The notes under the pieces: generated by a model
The model's database searches: none
Told to the model about the DNA's origin: nothing
What the model saw: the letters and a program-made list of their open reading frames with translations, nothing else
Translations under genes and position numbers: made by a program
Shown here: piece after piece, positions 37,635 through 49,826 of the stretch
How the letters are laid out: every line of letters begins with the position of its first letter
Position numbering within the stretch: position 1 is the first letter of the stretch
NCBI GenBank assembly: GCA_937138255.1
Contig: CAKZOU010000047.1
Location: forward strand, 1 to 64,000
From: an uncultured Paracoccaceae bacterium
Lineage (GTDB): Bacteria > Pseudomonadota > Alphaproteobacteria > Rhodobacterales > Rhodobacteraceae
DNA: 64,000 nt
Direction of reading: 5' to 3'

Positions 37635-38782
37635 TGCGGATCTTTATCATCGCGGGTGAGGTCTCGGGCGACAAGTTAGGCGGCGCGCTTATGGCGGGGC
37701 TGCGCTCACAAGTGGCGGAGCTGAGCTTCGACGGTGTTGGGGGTCCCAAGATGCGAGAACAGGGCCTGCGGAGCCTGTTTGCGATGGACGAGCTGTCGCT
37801 CATGGGGATCGTCGAGATCCTGCCCAAGTATTTTCATCTCAAACGTCGAATTCGCGAGCTGACCGAAGCAATCCTTGCCAATCCCCCGGATGTTCTGATC
37901 ACCATCGACAGCCCTGATTTCTGCCTGCGCGTTGCTGCGGCGGTCAAGGAACGGAATCCCGAAATTCGAACGGTCCACTATGTCGCCCCGACGGTCTGGG
38001 CCTGGCGCCCGGAGCGGGCCGAGCGGATGGCGAAATTCATCGACCATGTGCTCTCTCTCTTCCCCTTTGAGCCCCCCTATATGGAAAAGGCGGGGATGGA
38101 GTGCGATTTTGTAGGCCATCCCGTCGTGGCCGAAAAGATCGGCACGGAAGAAGAGGCAATCTCGCTGCGAACCGTATTGGGTATGAAGAATGGCCCGCTG
38201 GTTCTGGCGCTTCCTGGCTCGCGGCGAAGTGAGGTCTCGCGCCTTGCCGGAACCTTTGGCTCGGCGCTTTCAAAACTCCAGGATAACCACCCCGATATGC
38301 GGGTGATCGTGCCCTGCGCCGCGCCTGTCGCGGGTTTGGTGCGCAAGTTGACCGCACATTGGCCGGTGCGGCCTGTGCTTGTCGATCCCACACGCGAGAG
38401 CGGTTTTTCGGGCGCCAAACTTGCCGCCTTCCGCGCCGCGGATGTGGCGCTTGCGGCTTCTGGGACAGTGTCGCTTGAGCTTGCGGCTTCCGGCACGCCG
38501 ATGGTGATCGCCTATGACATGAACTGGCTGAGCCGCAGGATCATCAAGAAGAAGCTGCTCATCGATACGGTGACGCTTGTGAACCTTGTCAGCGACACCC
38601 GGACAATCCCCGAGTTTATTGGCAGTGAATGCCGCCCCGGGGCCATTGCAGAGGCCCTCGAGCAAGTATTGCAAAACCCCGAGGCCCAAAAAGAGGCCAT
38701 GCGCCTGACGATGGAGCGGCTGGGGCAGGGTGGTGAGCCGCCGGGCCTACGCGCAGCCAAGGCCGTCTTGGCGCGGCTCTAG
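37634..38782 (+). CDS. lpxB: LpxB, lipid A disaccharide synthase
   Basis: Joins lipid X and UDP-2,3-diacylglucosamine to the lipid A disaccharide. 382 aa, GT-B type fold. [16 protein letters not shown] at the N-terminus and [13 protein letters not shown] in the middle are diagnostic. Start at ATG 37634 within the lpxI stop (TTGATG). Last gene of the lipid A cluster; its end overlaps the convergent mnmA by four bases. Confidence 0.95.
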   Translation: MRIFIIAGEVSGDKLGGALMAGLRSQVAELSFDGVGGPKMREQGLRSLFAMDELSLMGIVEILPKYFHLKRRIRELTEAILANPPDVLITIDSPDFCLRVAAAVKERNPEIRTVHYVAPTVWAWRPERAERMAKFIDHVLSLFPFEPPYMEKAGMECDFVGHPVVAEKIGTEEEAISLRTVLGMKNGPLVLALPGSRRSEVSRLAGTFGSALSKLQDNHPDMRVIVPCAAPVAGLVRKLTAHWPVRPVLVDPTRESGFSGAKLAAFRAADVALAASGTVSLELAASGTPMVIAYDMNWLSRRIIKKKLLIDTVTLVNLVSDTRTIPEFIGSECRPGAIAEALEQVLQNPEAQKEAMRLTMERLGQGGEPPGLRAAKAVLARL

Positions 38783-39915
38783 CGGCCTTTCCAGATCCAG
38801 CCACCGCCCAGGATGCGGCTGCCGCCGGTCTCGTAGAACACACAGGCCTGACCGGGGCTCACGCCTTCCTCGGCGGTCAGCAATTCCACCTCGGCTTCGG
38901 TTTCCGAGATCGGCCGCAGAATTGCGGGCACAGGCGGACGGGTCGAGCGGACCTTCACGGAAATCTCTCGCTCTGCCTTATTGCTGAAGGCGCCATCGCC
39001 CAGCCAGTTGATCTCGCGCACGGGGATCGTCCGCGTTGCCAATAGGTCTTTCGGGCCGACGACGACCTGCCGCTTGTCCACATCGAGCCGCACCACATAG
39101 AGCGGATCGGCGAGCCCGCCGATGCCAAGGCCTCGGCGTTGGCCGATGGTGTAGTGGATCACGCCGCGATGGGTGCCCAGAACGTTGCCTTCGGTATCGA
39201 CAATCTCGCCCGGCTCCGCCGCGCCGGGGCGCAGCTTTTCGATCACCGAGGCGTAATTGCCATTGGGCACAAAGCAGATGTCCTGACTGTCGGGCTTGTC
39301 GGCCACGGCGAGCCCGTATTTGGCGGCAAGCTTGCGGGTCGCATCCTTCGAGGGCAGGTGGCCCAAGGGAAAGCGCAGAAACTCGAGCTGTTCAGGCGTG
39401 GTCGAGAAGAGGAAATAGCTCTGGTCGCGGTTTGCATCCGCCGCGCAATGCAATTCCGGCCCCGCGCCGAGTTTGCGCTGGATGTAATGGCCGGTGGCCA
39501 TGCAATCGGCGTCGAGATCGCGGGCGGTTGCCAGAAGATCCTTGAACTTCACCCGCTCGTTGCAGCGGATGCAGGGCACGGGCGTGGCACCCGCGAGATA
39601 GCTGTCGGCAAACTCGTCGATCACCGCGTCCTTGAAGATATTCTCATAGTCGAGGACGTAATGGGGAAAGCCCATCGCCTCGGCCACACGGCGGGCATCG
39701 TGGATATCCTGCCCTGCACAGCAGGCGCCCTTCTTGGCCAGCGCGGCCCCGTGGTCGTAGAGCTGGAGGGTCACGCCCACGACGTCATAGCCCTCTTCAG
39801 CGAGCTGCGCGGCCACGACCGAGCTGTCCACGCCGCCCGACATTGCGACGACGACGCGCGTCTCGCTGGGCGGCTTGGCAAAGCCAAGCGAGTTGATCGG
39901 GTGCGGGGTGGGCAT
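38779..39915 (-). CDS. mnmA: tRNA-specific 2-thiouridylase MnmA
   Basis: Thiolates U34 of tRNA-Lys, Glu and Gln. 378 aa. P-loop [12 protein letters not shown] (about residues 25-36), the catalytic cysteine in [11 protein letters not shown], and the second cysteine in [10 protein letters not shown]. The ATG at 39915 gives the normal N-terminus; an upstream extension to 39987 is not needed. Convergent with lpxB. Confidence 0.95.
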   Translation of the reverse strand: MPTPHPINSLGFAKPPSETRVVVAMSGGVDSSVVAAQLAEEGYDVVGVTLQLYDHGAALAKKGACCAGQDIHDARRVAEAMGFPHYVLDYENIFKDAVIDEFADSYLAGATPVPCIRCNERVKFKDLLATARDLDADCMATGHYIQRKLGAGPELHCAADANRDQSYFLFSTTPEQLEFLRFPLGHLPSKDATRKLAAKYGLAVADKPDSQDICFVPNGNYASVIEKLRPGAAEPGEIVDTEGNVLGTHRGVIHYTIGQRRGLGIGGLADPLYVVRLDVDKRQVVVGPKDLLATRTIPVREINWLGDGAFSNKAEREISVKVRSTRPPVPAILRPISETEAEVELLTAEEGVSPGQACVFYETGGSRILGGGWIWKGR

Positions 39916-40005
39916 GTGTTTCCGGCGGGTTACTGAGGTCTGCCGGAATATAGGAAAATACGAAGCACTCTCAAGAGGTGGTTTCACCGGTCTTTAAATC
40001 CCGAC

Positions 40006-40036
40006 CCCCAGTTTCTGCATCGTGGGAACACTGGGG
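40006..40036 (+). promoter_or_regulatory. Hairpin covering the sciP ribosome binding site
   Basis: CCCCAGT (40006-40012) is a perfect complement of ACTGGGG (40030-40036), with a 17-nt loop. The GGGG at 40033-40036 is the likely Shine-Dalgarno, 6 bases before the sciP ATG at 40043. Pairing would hide it, which suggests control of sciP translation. Confidence 0.45.
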
Positions 40037-40042
40037 TGTGAA

Positions 40043-40321
40043 ATGTATATCAAGAAAGCAAAGGGGCCGCGCTCGGTGCGGTTGCCTGACGGAACATTGA
40101 TGAGCCTTGCTGATTTGCCTGCGGTCGACACCAAGCGCTGGGTGGCCTCAAGGAAAGCCGCGGTTGTCAGAGCTGTGGCGCACGGGCTGATCGAGATCGA
40201 AGACGCGCTTGAGGCCTATGGTCTTTCAGAAGACGAGTTCATGGCGTGGGTGCGTGCCGTCGCCGAGCACGGAGAAGATGCGCTTAAAACAACAGCCATC
40301 CAAAAATATAGACAACCCTAG
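40043..40321 (+). CDS. sciP: SciP (DUF1153), CtrA inhibitor
   Basis: 92 aa, entirely the DUF1153 helix-turn-helix domain. SciP of Caulobacter binds CtrA and blocks its activation of target promoters. Characteristic stretch: GPRSVRLPDGTLMSLADLP followed by a helical DTKRWVASRKAAVV region and YGLSEDEFMAW. ATG 40043 chosen; a GTG at 40022 would add seven poorly conserved residues. It lies directly before ctrA on the same strand. Confidence 0.9.
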   Translation: MYIKKAKGPRSVRLPDGTLMSLADLPAVDTKRWVASRKAAVVRAVAHGLIEIEDALEAYGLSEDEFMAWVRAVAEHGEDALKTTAIQKYRQP

Positions 40322-40348
40322 ATTGTCAATGCGGAGAATTTCGCTACG

Positions 40349-40365
40349 GTAACGGGTGATTAACC
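40349..40365 (+). promoter_or_regulatory. Probable CtrA box in the ctrA promoter
   Basis: GTAA (40349-40352), seven bases, TTAACC (40360-40365): one mismatch to TTAA-N7-TTAA(CC), the full CtrA recognition site. It lies 48 bases before the ctrA start, in the only gap between sciP and ctrA, and fits the autoregulation known for CtrA. Confidence 0.65.
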
Positions 40366-40412
40366 AATGTCGCTCTATCCTGAACGCAACGTTACTGTGC
40401 GGAGGCCCGAAT

Positions 40413-41126
40413 ATGCGCATCTTGTTGGTGGAGGATGATCCGACAACATCGAAAAGCATCGAAATGATGCTGACCCATGCCAATCTCAACGTCTATGCGA
40501 CGGACCTTGGCGAAGAGGGGATCGATCTGGCCAAGCTCTATGACTATGATCTGATCCTCCTTGACCTTCATTTGCCGGACATGAGCGGGCATGAGGTTTT
40601 GCGGCAACTGCGGATGGCGCGGGTCGAGACACCGATCCTGATCTTGACCGGCGAGAGCGGGACGGAAAGCAAGTTGCGCGGATTTGGCTTTGGGGCGGAT
40701 GACTATATGACCAAGCCGTTTCACCGCGACGAGTTGGTTGCGCGGATTCATGCGATCATCCGGCGCTCGAAAGGGCATTCCCAATCCATCATCAATACGG
40801 GCCGGATCTCGGTCAATCTCGATGCCAAAACCGTCGATGTCGGCGGGATGCCTGTGCATTTGACCGGCAAGGAATACCAGATGCTGGAGCTCCTAAGCCT
40901 GAGGAAGGGCACCACCCTGACCAAGGAAATGTTTCTCAACCATCTCTATGGGGGAATGGACGAACCAGAGTTGAAGATCATCGATGTGTTCATCTGCAAG
41001 CTTCGAAAGAAACTTTCGGAAGCGACCGGCGGGGAAAACCACATCGAAACAGTCTGGGGCAGAGGTTACGTCCTGAGAGATCCCGAAAAGGGCAGACAAG
41101 CCGAACGGCTGGCCGTCGGCGCCTGA
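40413..41126 (+). CDS. ctrA: CtrA, cell-cycle response regulator
   Basis: 237 aa OmpR-type response regulator. Receiver domain (about 1-120) with phosphoacceptor D51 ([16 protein letters not shown]) and K104-type lysine in MTKPF; winged-helix DNA-binding domain (about 130-228) ending in [13 protein letters not shown]. In Rhodobacterales CtrA controls motility, gene transfer agent and other late-phase traits. The C-terminal tail after 228 is short. ATG 40413 follows GGAGG. Confidence 0.95.
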   Translation: MRILLVEDDPTTSKSIEMMLTHANLNVYATDLGEEGIDLAKLYDYDLILLDLHLPDMSGHEVLRQLRMARVETPILILTGESGTESKLRGFGFGADDYMTKPFHRDELVARIHAIIRRSKGHSQSIINTGRISVNLDAKTVDVGGMPVHLTGKEYQMLELLSLRKGTTLTKEMFLNHLYGGMDEPELKIIDVFICKLRKKLSEATGGENHIETVWGRGYVLRDPEKGRQAERLAVGA

Positions 41127-41155
41127 GGCTGGACGCGGAACAGATCGCCGCCTAA

Positions 41156-45447
<4,292 letters not shown>

Positions 45448-45475
45448 GCGCCTCACGGCCGACATTTGCTTATTT

Positions 45476-45500
45476 GTTCACAAATGTTCTCATAAAGTTC
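45476..45500. promoter_or_regulatory. LexA-type SOS operator (GTTC repeats)
   Basis: GTTC at 45486-45489 and 45497-45500 are separated by exactly seven bases, the alphaproteobacterial LexA box GTTC-N7-GTTC. A third GTTC lies at 45476-45479. The box overlaps a plausible promoter (TTGCTT at 45466-45471, TCATAA at 45490-45495). It lies 62 bases before the 40-aa gene. Confidence 0.7.
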
Positions 45501-45515
45501 TTTACTTGCGGTTAA
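45501..45515. promoter_or_regulatory. CtrA-like box next to the LexA box
   Basis: TTTA (45501-45504), seven bases, TTAA (45512-45515): one mismatch to TTAA-N7-TTAA, directly abutting the LexA box. A chance match is possible, because this stretch is AT-rich. Confidence 0.35.
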
Positions 45516-45561
45516 GAACATGAGAACAAATCAGCAACAAGCAAGCGTCGAGGTAAGCAAC

Positions 45562-45684
45562 ATGGCCAAAGAAATCAAATCCGCGATCGAACGTTCCGCC
45601 GATACCCTGATCGTCGATGCGCTCGGCGCTGTCGCCCTTGTCGTGCTGCTTTACGTCAGCCTCACGCTGCCGTCGTTTTTCTGA
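45562..45684 (+). CDS. 40-aa membrane protein, probably SOS-inducible
   Basis: 41 codons including stop. N-terminal charged part MAKEIKSAIERSADTLIVDA, then one transmembrane helix (about residues 20-38: LGAVALVVLLYVSLTL) and a short PSFF end. GAGG at 45550-45553 is well spaced from the ATG; an in-frame ATG at 45520 (54 aa) has no ribosome site. Preceded by a LexA-type box and followed by a terminator, so it is probably its own unit. In size and topology it recalls SOS-induced division inhibitors such as Caulobacter SidA, but no sequence similarity is claimed. Confidence 0.65.
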   Translation: MAKEIKSAIERSADTLIVDALGAVALVVLLYVSLTLPSFF

Positions 45685-45806
45685 TCTGCCCGGAGCCTGA
45701 GGTCTAGGCGCCCGCATCGTCCTGTCCCAACTGCGATGCTTTCAGCCTGTCCCCCCGGTGGCCTTGCCTCTACCGGTGCGGCGCCCCAAGACCCGGCTTC
45801 TGCCTG

Positions 45807-45844
45807 CCGCCGCCATCCCGTCCCGGATGCGCGGCGGTTTTTTT
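45807..45844 (+). terminator. Terminator after the 40-aa gene
   Basis: CCGCCG (45807-45812) pairs with CGGCGG (45832-45837), with an inner CATCC/GGATG stem, followed by seven T (45838-45844). The region 45685-45806 between gene and terminator shows no coding signal. The T run overlaps the stop of the convergent NifU-like gene. Confidence 0.75.
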
Positions 45845-46286
45845 AAGCGCGTTGGGCCTCGGCAATCGCCTCGAGGATCGCGTCAAAGGTCAGCAGGATC
45901 GAGGCGTGGCGGTTCTTGTAGTCGCGCGCAGGCTCTAGAACCTTGAGCCCCTCGAAAGGCGCAGTGGGCACCGGCCCGCCATCCTTCAACATGGCCGCAA
46001 GCTGATCGCGCCCGCGCTGTATATCCTCGGGCGTCAGGCCGACCACGACCGCGCCGATCACCGAAGCCGCCGCTTGCCCCAAGGCACAGGCCTTCACGTC
46101 TTGCCCATAGTCGGCAATCTTGTCGTCCTTCAGGACGAGATCGACGGTGACGGTCGAGCCGCACAGCGGCGAGCGCCTGCGAACGGTGGCGTCAGGCGCT
46201 TTTAGCCGCGCGGTGCGAGGCATGTCGGCGCCAAGGGCAAGGATCTTTGCCGAGTAGAGTTTGATGAGGTCAGTATCGGTCGACAT
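45843..46286 (-). CDS. NifU/IscU-like Fe-S scaffold protein lacking the third cysteine
   Basis: 147 aa NifU_N-type domain. Two of the three cluster-ligand cysteines are present (C42 in [11 protein letters not shown] and C67 in [13 protein letters not shown]). At the third position, where IscU has H-C-S, the sequence is RHASILLTF, so Ala replaces Cys. It may act as a carrier with another ligand or have a different function. ATG 46286 gives the normal family length; extension to 46652 would overlap hisI. Divergent from hisI. Confidence 0.85.
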   Translation of the reverse strand: MSTDTDLIKLYSAKILALGADMPRTARLKAPDATVRRRSPLCGSTVTVDLVLKDDKIADYGQDVKACALGQAAASVIGAVVVGLTPEDIQRGRDQLAAMLKDGGPVPTAPFEGLKVLEPARDYKNRHASILLTFDAILEAIAEAQRA

Positions 46287-46358
46287 CGCGAGTTTGCCCT
46301 TTGTCCTTCGCTGCCCTACATAGGCCGGGCACGAGGGATGCAAAAGAGGTTTTGCCCG

Positions 46359-46724
46359 ATGTCTGGCCCCAAGTTCGATCCGGCGACGCTCAAGTTTGAT
46401 GCCAATGGCCTCATCCCCGCCATCGCTCAGGATGCCGGGAACGGTGAAGTGCTGATGATGGCCTGGATGAACGCCACTTCGCTCGCGAAAACGCTGGAGA
46501 CCGGCCGCGTCACCTATTGGTCGCGCTCGCGGCAAGAGCTTTGGGCCAAGGGCGAGACCAGCGGCCATATTCAGGAGCTGATCGAGCTGCGCGTCGATTG
46601 TGACCGGGATTGCCTTCTGATGAAGGTCCGCCAGAGCGGCCCCGCCTGCCACACCAACCGGCGGTCCTGTTTCTATACGCTCGTCGAGGATGGCACCGAG
46701 ACCATCACCTCGGACCCGGTCTAG
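46359..46724 (+). CDS. hisI: Phosphoribosyl-AMP cyclohydrolase
   Basis: Third step of histidine synthesis. 121 aa, cyclohydrolase only, with no fused HisE domain. Motifs [35 protein letters not shown] and the metal-binding cysteines in DCDRDC-like [12 protein letters not shown] and [11 protein letters not shown] are present. Its end overlaps the convergent gluQ by four bases. Confidence 0.95.
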   Translation: MSGPKFDPATLKFDANGLIPAIAQDAGNGEVLMMAWMNATSLAKTLETGRVTYWSRSRQELWAKGETSGHIQELIELRVDCDRDCLLMKVRQSGPACHTNRRSCFYTLVEDGTETITSDPV

Positions 46725-47575
46725 AGCCCGACCAGACGGCGGATATCGCCGGGGCTGGCCCCGTCTTCGCGGTATTTCGCAATGGCGCGGGCATCGTCGC
46801 GCTTGGCAAGCCGCTTGCCCGCCTCGTCGCGAATCAGGCGGTGGTGGTGATAGATCGGCGTGGGCAGCCCCAGAAGCCTTTGCAAAACAACGTGAATCCG
46901 CGTTGCCTCGAACAAGTCCTGCCCGCGCACCACATGGGTGATCCCCTGCGCTGCATCGTCTAGAACCACGGCGAGGTGATAGGCCACAAAGCCATCGCGC
47001 CGGGCGAGAACGATATCGCCGAGGAGCGCCACCGCAGCTTCGGCGCTGAAGGTGATCTCGCCGCTTTCCCCATTTGGCCCTTCGCCGGTTTCGGTGAAGG
47101 CATAGCTGCCCATCGCTGCGCGGGCCATATCGAGCCGGTGGGCGATGCCGGGCGTGCCGGGGGGCAGTAGTGCTGTCTCGGTGCCTCGGCAGGTGCCGGG
47201 ATAGAGGATGCCATCAGGGCCGGTGGGCGGCTCGACGCCTTCCTGCGGGGCCGAGGCTGCCGCAAGGATATCGCGTCGGTTGCAGGCGCAGCCGTAGAGA
47301 AACCCGTTTTGGAACAGATCTTTCAGAACCGCCCGATAGGCCGCGCCGCGTGTCGATTGCCGCATCACCGGCTCGGGCCAAACGATGCCGAGCCAGTGCA
47401 GATCGTCATAGATCTGCGCCTCCCATTCGGTGCGCGCGCGGGTCTGGTCAATATCCTCGATCCGCAACAGGAACTGCCCGCCCGCCGCGCGGGCCATGTC
47501 ATAGGCCGCGAGCGCCGAAAAGGCATGGCCGAGGTGCAGGGGGCCGGTAGGCGAGGGCGCGAAGCGGGTGATCAT
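46721..47575 (-). CDS. gluQ: Glutamyl-Q tRNA(Asp) synthetase
   Basis: Attaches glutamate to queuosine 34 of tRNA-Asp; a truncated GluRS without the anticodon-binding domain. 284 aa. HIGH-like motif [15 protein letters not shown] (residues 8-22), zinc site with [10 protein letters not shown] and YPGTCRG, and KMSKS-like [10 protein letters not shown]. Starts 22 bases after the end of trmFO on the same strand. Confidence 0.93.
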   Translation of the reverse strand: MITRFAPSPTGPLHLGHAFSALAAYDMARAAGGQFLLRIEDIDQTRARTEWEAQIYDDLHWLGIVWPEPVMRQSTRGAAYRAVLKDLFQNGFLYGCACNRRDILAAASAPQEGVEPPTGPDGILYPGTCRGTETALLPPGTPGIAHRLDMARAAMGSYAFTETGEGPNGESGEITFSAEAAVALLGDIVLARRDGFVAYHLAVVLDDAAQGITHVVRGQDLFEATRIHVVLQRLLGLPTPIYHHHRLIRDEAGKRLAKRDDARAIAKYREDGASPGDIRRLVGL

Positions 47576-47597
47576 GGGGCCAGCCTAACGGGCCGCT

Positions 47598-48953
47598 TCA
47601 GAGCCCGTCCAGCGGGCTTTGCGCCAGCCACGCCTGCCAATCGGCCTTGGCGCGGTCGGTATAGCCCTTATAGCGGTCTTTCCGGCCACGACGGCCGCTG
47701 CGGGCGTCTTCAAGCGGCGGGAAGAGTCCGAAATTCACGTTCATCGGCTGGAACGTCTTGGCGACAGCCCCGCCTGTGATATGGGACACAAGTGCACCCA
47801 TCGCAGTGGTCGGTGGCACGGGGGGCAATTCACACCCGAGGATTTCGGCGGCGGCCATCCGGCCCGCCAAAAGGCCCATGGCGGCGGATTCAACATAGCC
47901 CTCAACGCCCGTGACTTGGCCCGCGAAGCGGATATTGGGCTTGGATTTGAGGCGCATCTGCGCGTCAAGGAGCGTGGGCGAGTTCAGGAAGGTGTTGCGG
48001 TGAATCCCGCCGAGCCGCGCGAATTGCGCTTTCTCAAGACCGGGAATCTTGCGAAAAACATCGACTTGCGCGCCATACTTCATCTTGGTCTGGAAGCCGA
48101 CGATGTTGTAGAGCGTGCCAAGCGCATTGTCGCGGCGCAGCTGCACCACGGCATAGGGCTTGTTTTCCGGATCATGGGCGTTGGTCAGGCCGATGGGCTT
48201 CATCGGCCCAAAGCGCAGCGTCTCTCGGCCGCGCTCGGCCATGACCTCGATCGGCAGGCAACCATCGAAATAGCCCGCTGTCTCGCCCTCGTGAAACTCG
48301 GTCTTGTCGGCAACGAGAAGCGCGTCGATGAAGGCCTCATATTGCGGCTTGGTCATCGGGCAATTGAGATAGGCCGTCCGTTCTTCCTCGGTCTCGCCCT
48401 TGTCATAGCGCGATTGCATCCAGGCCATGTCCATATCGACACTGTCGAAATAGACGATGGGGGCAATGGCATCGAAAAAGGCGAGCGCGGTGGCTCCGGT
48501 CTCGGCTTGGATGGCCTGGCCCAAGGCGGGCGAGGTCAGCGGGCCGGTGGAAAATATCCATTTATCGGTTGAGGGAAGCTCTGCAACCTCTTCATAAGAC
48601 ACAGAAACCTTTGGATGCGCTACGAGCGCATCGGTGACCGATTCGGCGAAAGGATCACGGTCGACCGCCAAAGCGCCGCCCGCCGGAAGGCGGTGCCGGG
48701 TCGCCATCTCCATGATGATCCCCTTGGCCGCCCGCATCTCCCAATGGAGAAGGCCCACTGCGTTCTGTTCGCTGTCGTCCGAGCGGAAGGAGTTGGAACA
48801 GACCATCTCGGCAAGGTTGCCGGTCTTGTGGGCAAAGGTCTCGACCTTGGGGCGCATCTCGTGGATCACCACGCGCACACCCGCATTGGCCGCCTGCCAG
48901 GCTGCTTCCGATCCGGCCATGCCGCCGCCGACGATATGAAGTGTCTCGCTCAT
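47598..48953 (-). CDS. trmFO: TrmFO, folate-dependent tRNA m5U54 methyltransferase
   Basis: FAD protein that methylates U54 in the T-loop using methylenetetrahydrofolate. 451 aa. FAD-binding [17 protein letters not shown] at the N-terminus, CSNSFRSDD, and a C-terminal [20 protein letters not shown] stretch. Start at ATG 48953; the frame runs on to 49109 but the extension is proline/serine-rich and lies over the next gene. Third tRNA-modification gene in this area with gluQ and mnmA. Confidence 0.95.
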   Translation of the reverse strand: MSETLHIVGGGMAGSEAAWQAANAGVRVVIHEMRPKVETFAHKTGNLAEMVCSNSFRSDDSEQNAVGLLHWEMRAAKGIIMEMATRHRLPAGGALAVDRDPFAESVTDALVAHPKVSVSYEEVAELPSTDKWIFSTGPLTSPALGQAIQAETGATALAFFDAIAPIVYFDSVDMDMAWMQSRYDKGETEEERTAYLNCPMTKPQYEAFIDALLVADKTEFHEGETAGYFDGCLPIEVMAERGRETLRFGPMKPIGLTNAHDPENKPYAVVQLRRDNALGTLYNIVGFQTKMKYGAQVDVFRKIPGLEKAQFARLGGIHRNTFLNSPTLLDAQMRLKSKPNIRFAGQVTGVEGYVESAAMGLLAGRMAAAEILGCELPPVPPTTAMGALVSHITGGAVAKTFQPMNVNFGLFPPLEDARSGRRGRKDRYKGYTDRAKADWQAWLAQSPLDGL

Positions 48954-48993
48954 GGCAGCCCGCATAGGGCTTTTGCTGCCGGTTGGAAAGGGA

Positions 48994-49695
48994 TCAGTTG
49001 CCGACGAGCCCGCGCGACCAGAGGCCGGCGAGGGGATCGGGAAAGGCGAAGGACGGCTTCTGCCCGAAGGTATAGGATGCCGCGACGAAGAGGCAGGCGC
49101 GGGTGTCATAGCCGGTCAGGGCATCGGCCCGATAGCCGACCGTGACGACAAAGGGGGTGTTGCGCGGTTGATAGCTGAGGGCCACTTCGGCCTGAGCCCC
49201 GATGGCCGAGATATTAGCCTCGTCAAACTCCGCCACGGTGGTGGAGGCGGAAAAGCTGAAGGTATCGCTCAGGCTGCGCTCCCACGAGGCGCTCGCGAAG
49301 ATATAGTCGAGCGCACCGGGGCGGGCGAGGCCACCGCCTGCTCGAATGCCGAAGGTTGTGTCCCCCCCCACCCATACGCCTTCGATCCCAGCTTCGATGG
49401 CCCAGATCGGGGCGTTGTCGAGATCGCTGAATTCAACGAAAGCGCCATAGCGGCGGTCGCTGTCGGGGATGAGGTAAAGATGCGCACCCGCGCTGGCGAG
49501 CAAGCCGCCCGAGGCCGGATCAACGCTGGCGTCAAGCTGGAGACCGTGGTGGGCGGTAATCAGGTAGGACGCCGCAAGGTCGGCCGAGCCGGTGCTGTCC
49601 AGCGCGAGCGTTGCGCCTTCAAAGCCGATCAGGCTGCTCTGCGCCGAGGCGCCGCTATTCAGAAGAAACAAGGAAACAAGGGCCAGTCGCAGCAT
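48994..49695 (-). CDS. Secreted, probably beta-barrel protein of unknown function
   Basis: 233 aa. Signal peptide at 1-18 (ending GASAQ). The rest alternates hydrophobic and polar residues in short strands (for instance [20 protein letters not shown] and [20 protein letters not shown]) and is rich in Gly/Ala/Ser, as in small outer-membrane barrels. It does not end in the usual aromatic residue (it ends GLVGN), which counts against a standard BAM substrate. No domain recognised. Same strand as gyrA and trmFO. Confidence 0.65.
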   Translation of the reverse strand: MLRLALVSLFLLNSGASAQSSLIGFEGATLALDSTGSADLAASYLITAHHGLQLDASVDPASGGLLASAGAHLYLIPDSDRRYGAFVEFSDLDNAPIWAIEAGIEGVWVGGDTTFGIRAGGGLARPGALDYIFASASWERSLSDTFSFSASTTVAEFDEANISAIGAQAEVALSYQPRNTPFVVTVGYRADALTGYDTRACLFVAASYTFGQKPSFAFPDPLAGLWSRGLVGN

Positions 49696-49826
49696 GGGTC
49701 ACTCCGGTGAGAAATGCGCCGTTCTGGCTGCGGCCCGCGAGGACGCAGGCAAGCTCATTTCACCGGAATTTCCGAGAATTTGAATGGAAATCTTGAGAAA
49801 GGGTTAACCGGGGTGCAGGGCCCCGG

